7,247 bases of DNA, from contig DKMV01000005.1 in the NCBI GenBank assembly GCA_002469605.1, positions 1-7,247 of the forward strand. Reading direction: 5' to 3'. Under the pieces are notes generated by a model that had not been told where the DNA came from, did no database searches, and worked only from the letters and a program-made list of their open reading frames with translations. Made by a program: the position numbers and the translations under genes. Origin of the DNA: Leclercia sp. UBA7405. GTDB taxonomy: Bacteria; Pseudomonadota; Gammaproteobacteria; Enterobacterales; Enterobacteriaceae. Positions 6,295-7,247 of the stretch are shown one piece after another; position 1 is the stretch's first letter; every line of letters begins with the position of its first letter.

Positions 6295-6385
6295 CTGGGA
6301 ATAGGTTGTACTGCGGGAAGAAAAACGGCAGGCCAGCGTCTGTTTTAAGACGCGGTAAGACGCTATGTCGAACACACTGGACCAT
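6281..6385 (-). CDS. pyrL: pyrBI operon leader peptide PyrL, 34 aa
   Basis: The leader peptide couples translation to the attenuator; its product has no known function beyond being translated. ATG at 6385 follows a strong GGGAGGAAG site. The peptide begins [14 protein letters not shown], contains FFF at 21-23, and ends at TGA (6281-6283). The first 24 residues closely match E. coli PyrL from memory (44 aa), but the C-terminal part differs. Here the stop codon overlaps the 3' edge of the first attenuator arm and the loop, whereas the E. coli frame runs through the hairpin to just before pyrB. A terminating ribosome here would still cover the hairpin, so control should work. Confidence 0.9.
   Translation of the reverse strand: MVQCVRHSVLPRLKTDAGLPFFFPQYNLFPEPLI
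6318..6353 (-). promoter_or_regulatory. pyrL pause hairpin and U-rich UTP-sensing stretch
   Basis: In the pyrL transcript a 6-bp perfect stem, GCGTCT and AGACGC with a 6-base loop (6336-6353), is followed ten bases later by a U-rich run, TTTTTCTT (6318-6325). This matches the arrangement known in E. coli pyrBI, where polymerase pauses at the U-run when UTP is scarce. The run here is interrupted by a C, encoded as TTT TTC TTC for Phe-Phe-Phe. Confidence 0.7.
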
Positions 6386-6397
6386 GCTTCCTCCCGG

Positions 6398-7041
<644 letters not shown>

Positions 7042-7049
7042 AAAGGGAC

Positions 7050-7091
7050 GGTTTTCTCCCTCTGCCTGTGGGAGAGGGCACCAGACCGCAC
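7050..7091. repeat. GC-rich intergenic palindromic repeat, second copy
   Basis: Begins 9 bases after the tabA stop. GGTTTTCTCCCTC (7050-7062) is identical to 102-114, a TCTCCC/GGGAGA stem (7055-7060, 7070-7075) follows, and the tail GGCACCAGACCGCAC (7077-7091) matches the left copy at 13 of 15. Relative to that copy it lacks about 11 bases containing GGGGTGAGGG. It probably also serves as a 3' stabilising or weak terminating hairpin for tabA; no U-tract follows. Confidence 0.6.
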
Positions 7092-7100
7092 CGCTCCAGT

Positions 7101-7142
7101 CCCCTCTCCCCTTTGGGGAGAGGGTTAGGGTGAGGGGAACAT
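7101..7142. repeat. GC-rich palindromic repeat, third copy with a strong hairpin
   Basis: A perfect 10-bp stem (CCCTCTCCCC 7102-7111, loop TTT, GGGGAGAGGG 7115-7124) is followed by TTAGGGTGAGGGG. From GGAGAGGG onward it aligns with 123-149 at about 23 of 27 bases, so it belongs to the same family as the left copy. This is the strongest hairpin in the right flank. With no U-tract it resembles a REP-like element more than a terminator. Confidence 0.6.
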
Positions 7143-7247
7143 GCAGCTGTGGTGGTGGTTCCGTTCACTTCATGTGCACTGCTTCTCTGGTACCCCCGCA
7201 CCGGTGAACGTGCCAGGGGGGCTCGCCTGCACTGAACCCCATATCCT
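7143..7247. other. right-edge stretch with a GC stem-loop, no supported gene
   Basis: No gene is supported here. A stem-loop with GCAC/GTGC (7198-7201, 7210-7213), an 8-base loop and, beyond a 2-base bulge, CCCCC/GGGGG (7193-7197, 7216-7220) is visible. A plus-strand frame from ATG 7141 stays open to the edge but starts within the repeat and gives an unrecognised peptide rich in Trp, Pro and Gly. Confidence 0.3.

Noticed and set aside
7141..7247. Possible gene start running off the right edge (ATG at 7141 after AGGGG)
   Set aside because: The apparent ribosome site is part of the repeat itself, the spacing is only about 3 bases, and the 35 visible residues resemble nothing I recognise.

Overview
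The window looks like the chromosome of an enterobacterium close to Enterobacter, Lelliottia or Kosakonia. PyrB, PyrI, RidA and TabA are near-identical in length and sequence to my memory of the E. coli proteins. The coding DNA is GC-rich with GC-rich third positions, and GC-rich intergenic palindromes typical of these genera lie near both ends. Genus is an inference; no search was run.

Layout, left to right. Positions 1-95 probably hold the last 30 codons of an unrecognised gene. Positions 96-315 are non-coding, with a GC-rich repeat and then the promoter region of the first complete gene, which includes a perfect 14-bp palindrome. 316-2700 (+) encodes an exported family GH20 beta-N-acetylhexosaminidase of 794 residues. 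It converges on 2748-4199 (-), a 483-residue GbpA-type secreted chitin-active lytic polysaccharide monooxygenase (LPMO) with AA10, two GbpA middle domains and a C-terminal chitin-binding module. A 47-bp gap with a GC-rich hairpin separates their 3' ends. Then, all on the minus strand, comes the pyrimidine operon read from right to left: promoter, leader peptide pyrL, attenuator, pyrB, pyrI and then ridA, ending in a clear intrinsic terminator at 4340-4366. Divergent from it is tabA (6589-7041, +). The right end (7042-7247) is non-coding as far as can be seen and carries two more copies of the GC-rich palindromic repeat plus a further stem-loop.

The two chitin genes suggest a working pair. The LPMO would bind and oxidatively cleave crystalline chitin outside the cell, and the hexosaminidase would release GlcNAc from the resulting oligosaccharides. 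They occupy a spot beside ridA where E. coli K-12 has mgtA, so this looks like an accessory insertion beside a conserved core operon. The pyr operon shows the classical UTP-controlled features: an AATTTG initial transcribed sequence, a pause hairpin, a U-rich stretch and an attenuator. Its leader peptide, however, is 34 residues and stops inside the attenuator loop. RidA, which removes reactive enamine/imine intermediates, also appears to have its own sigma-70 promoter just after pyrI.

I found no CRISPR array, IS element, tRNA or clearly novel multi-gene system. The less ordinary items are the inserted domain in the GH20 barrel, the promoter palindrome, the pyrL variant and the three repeat copies.
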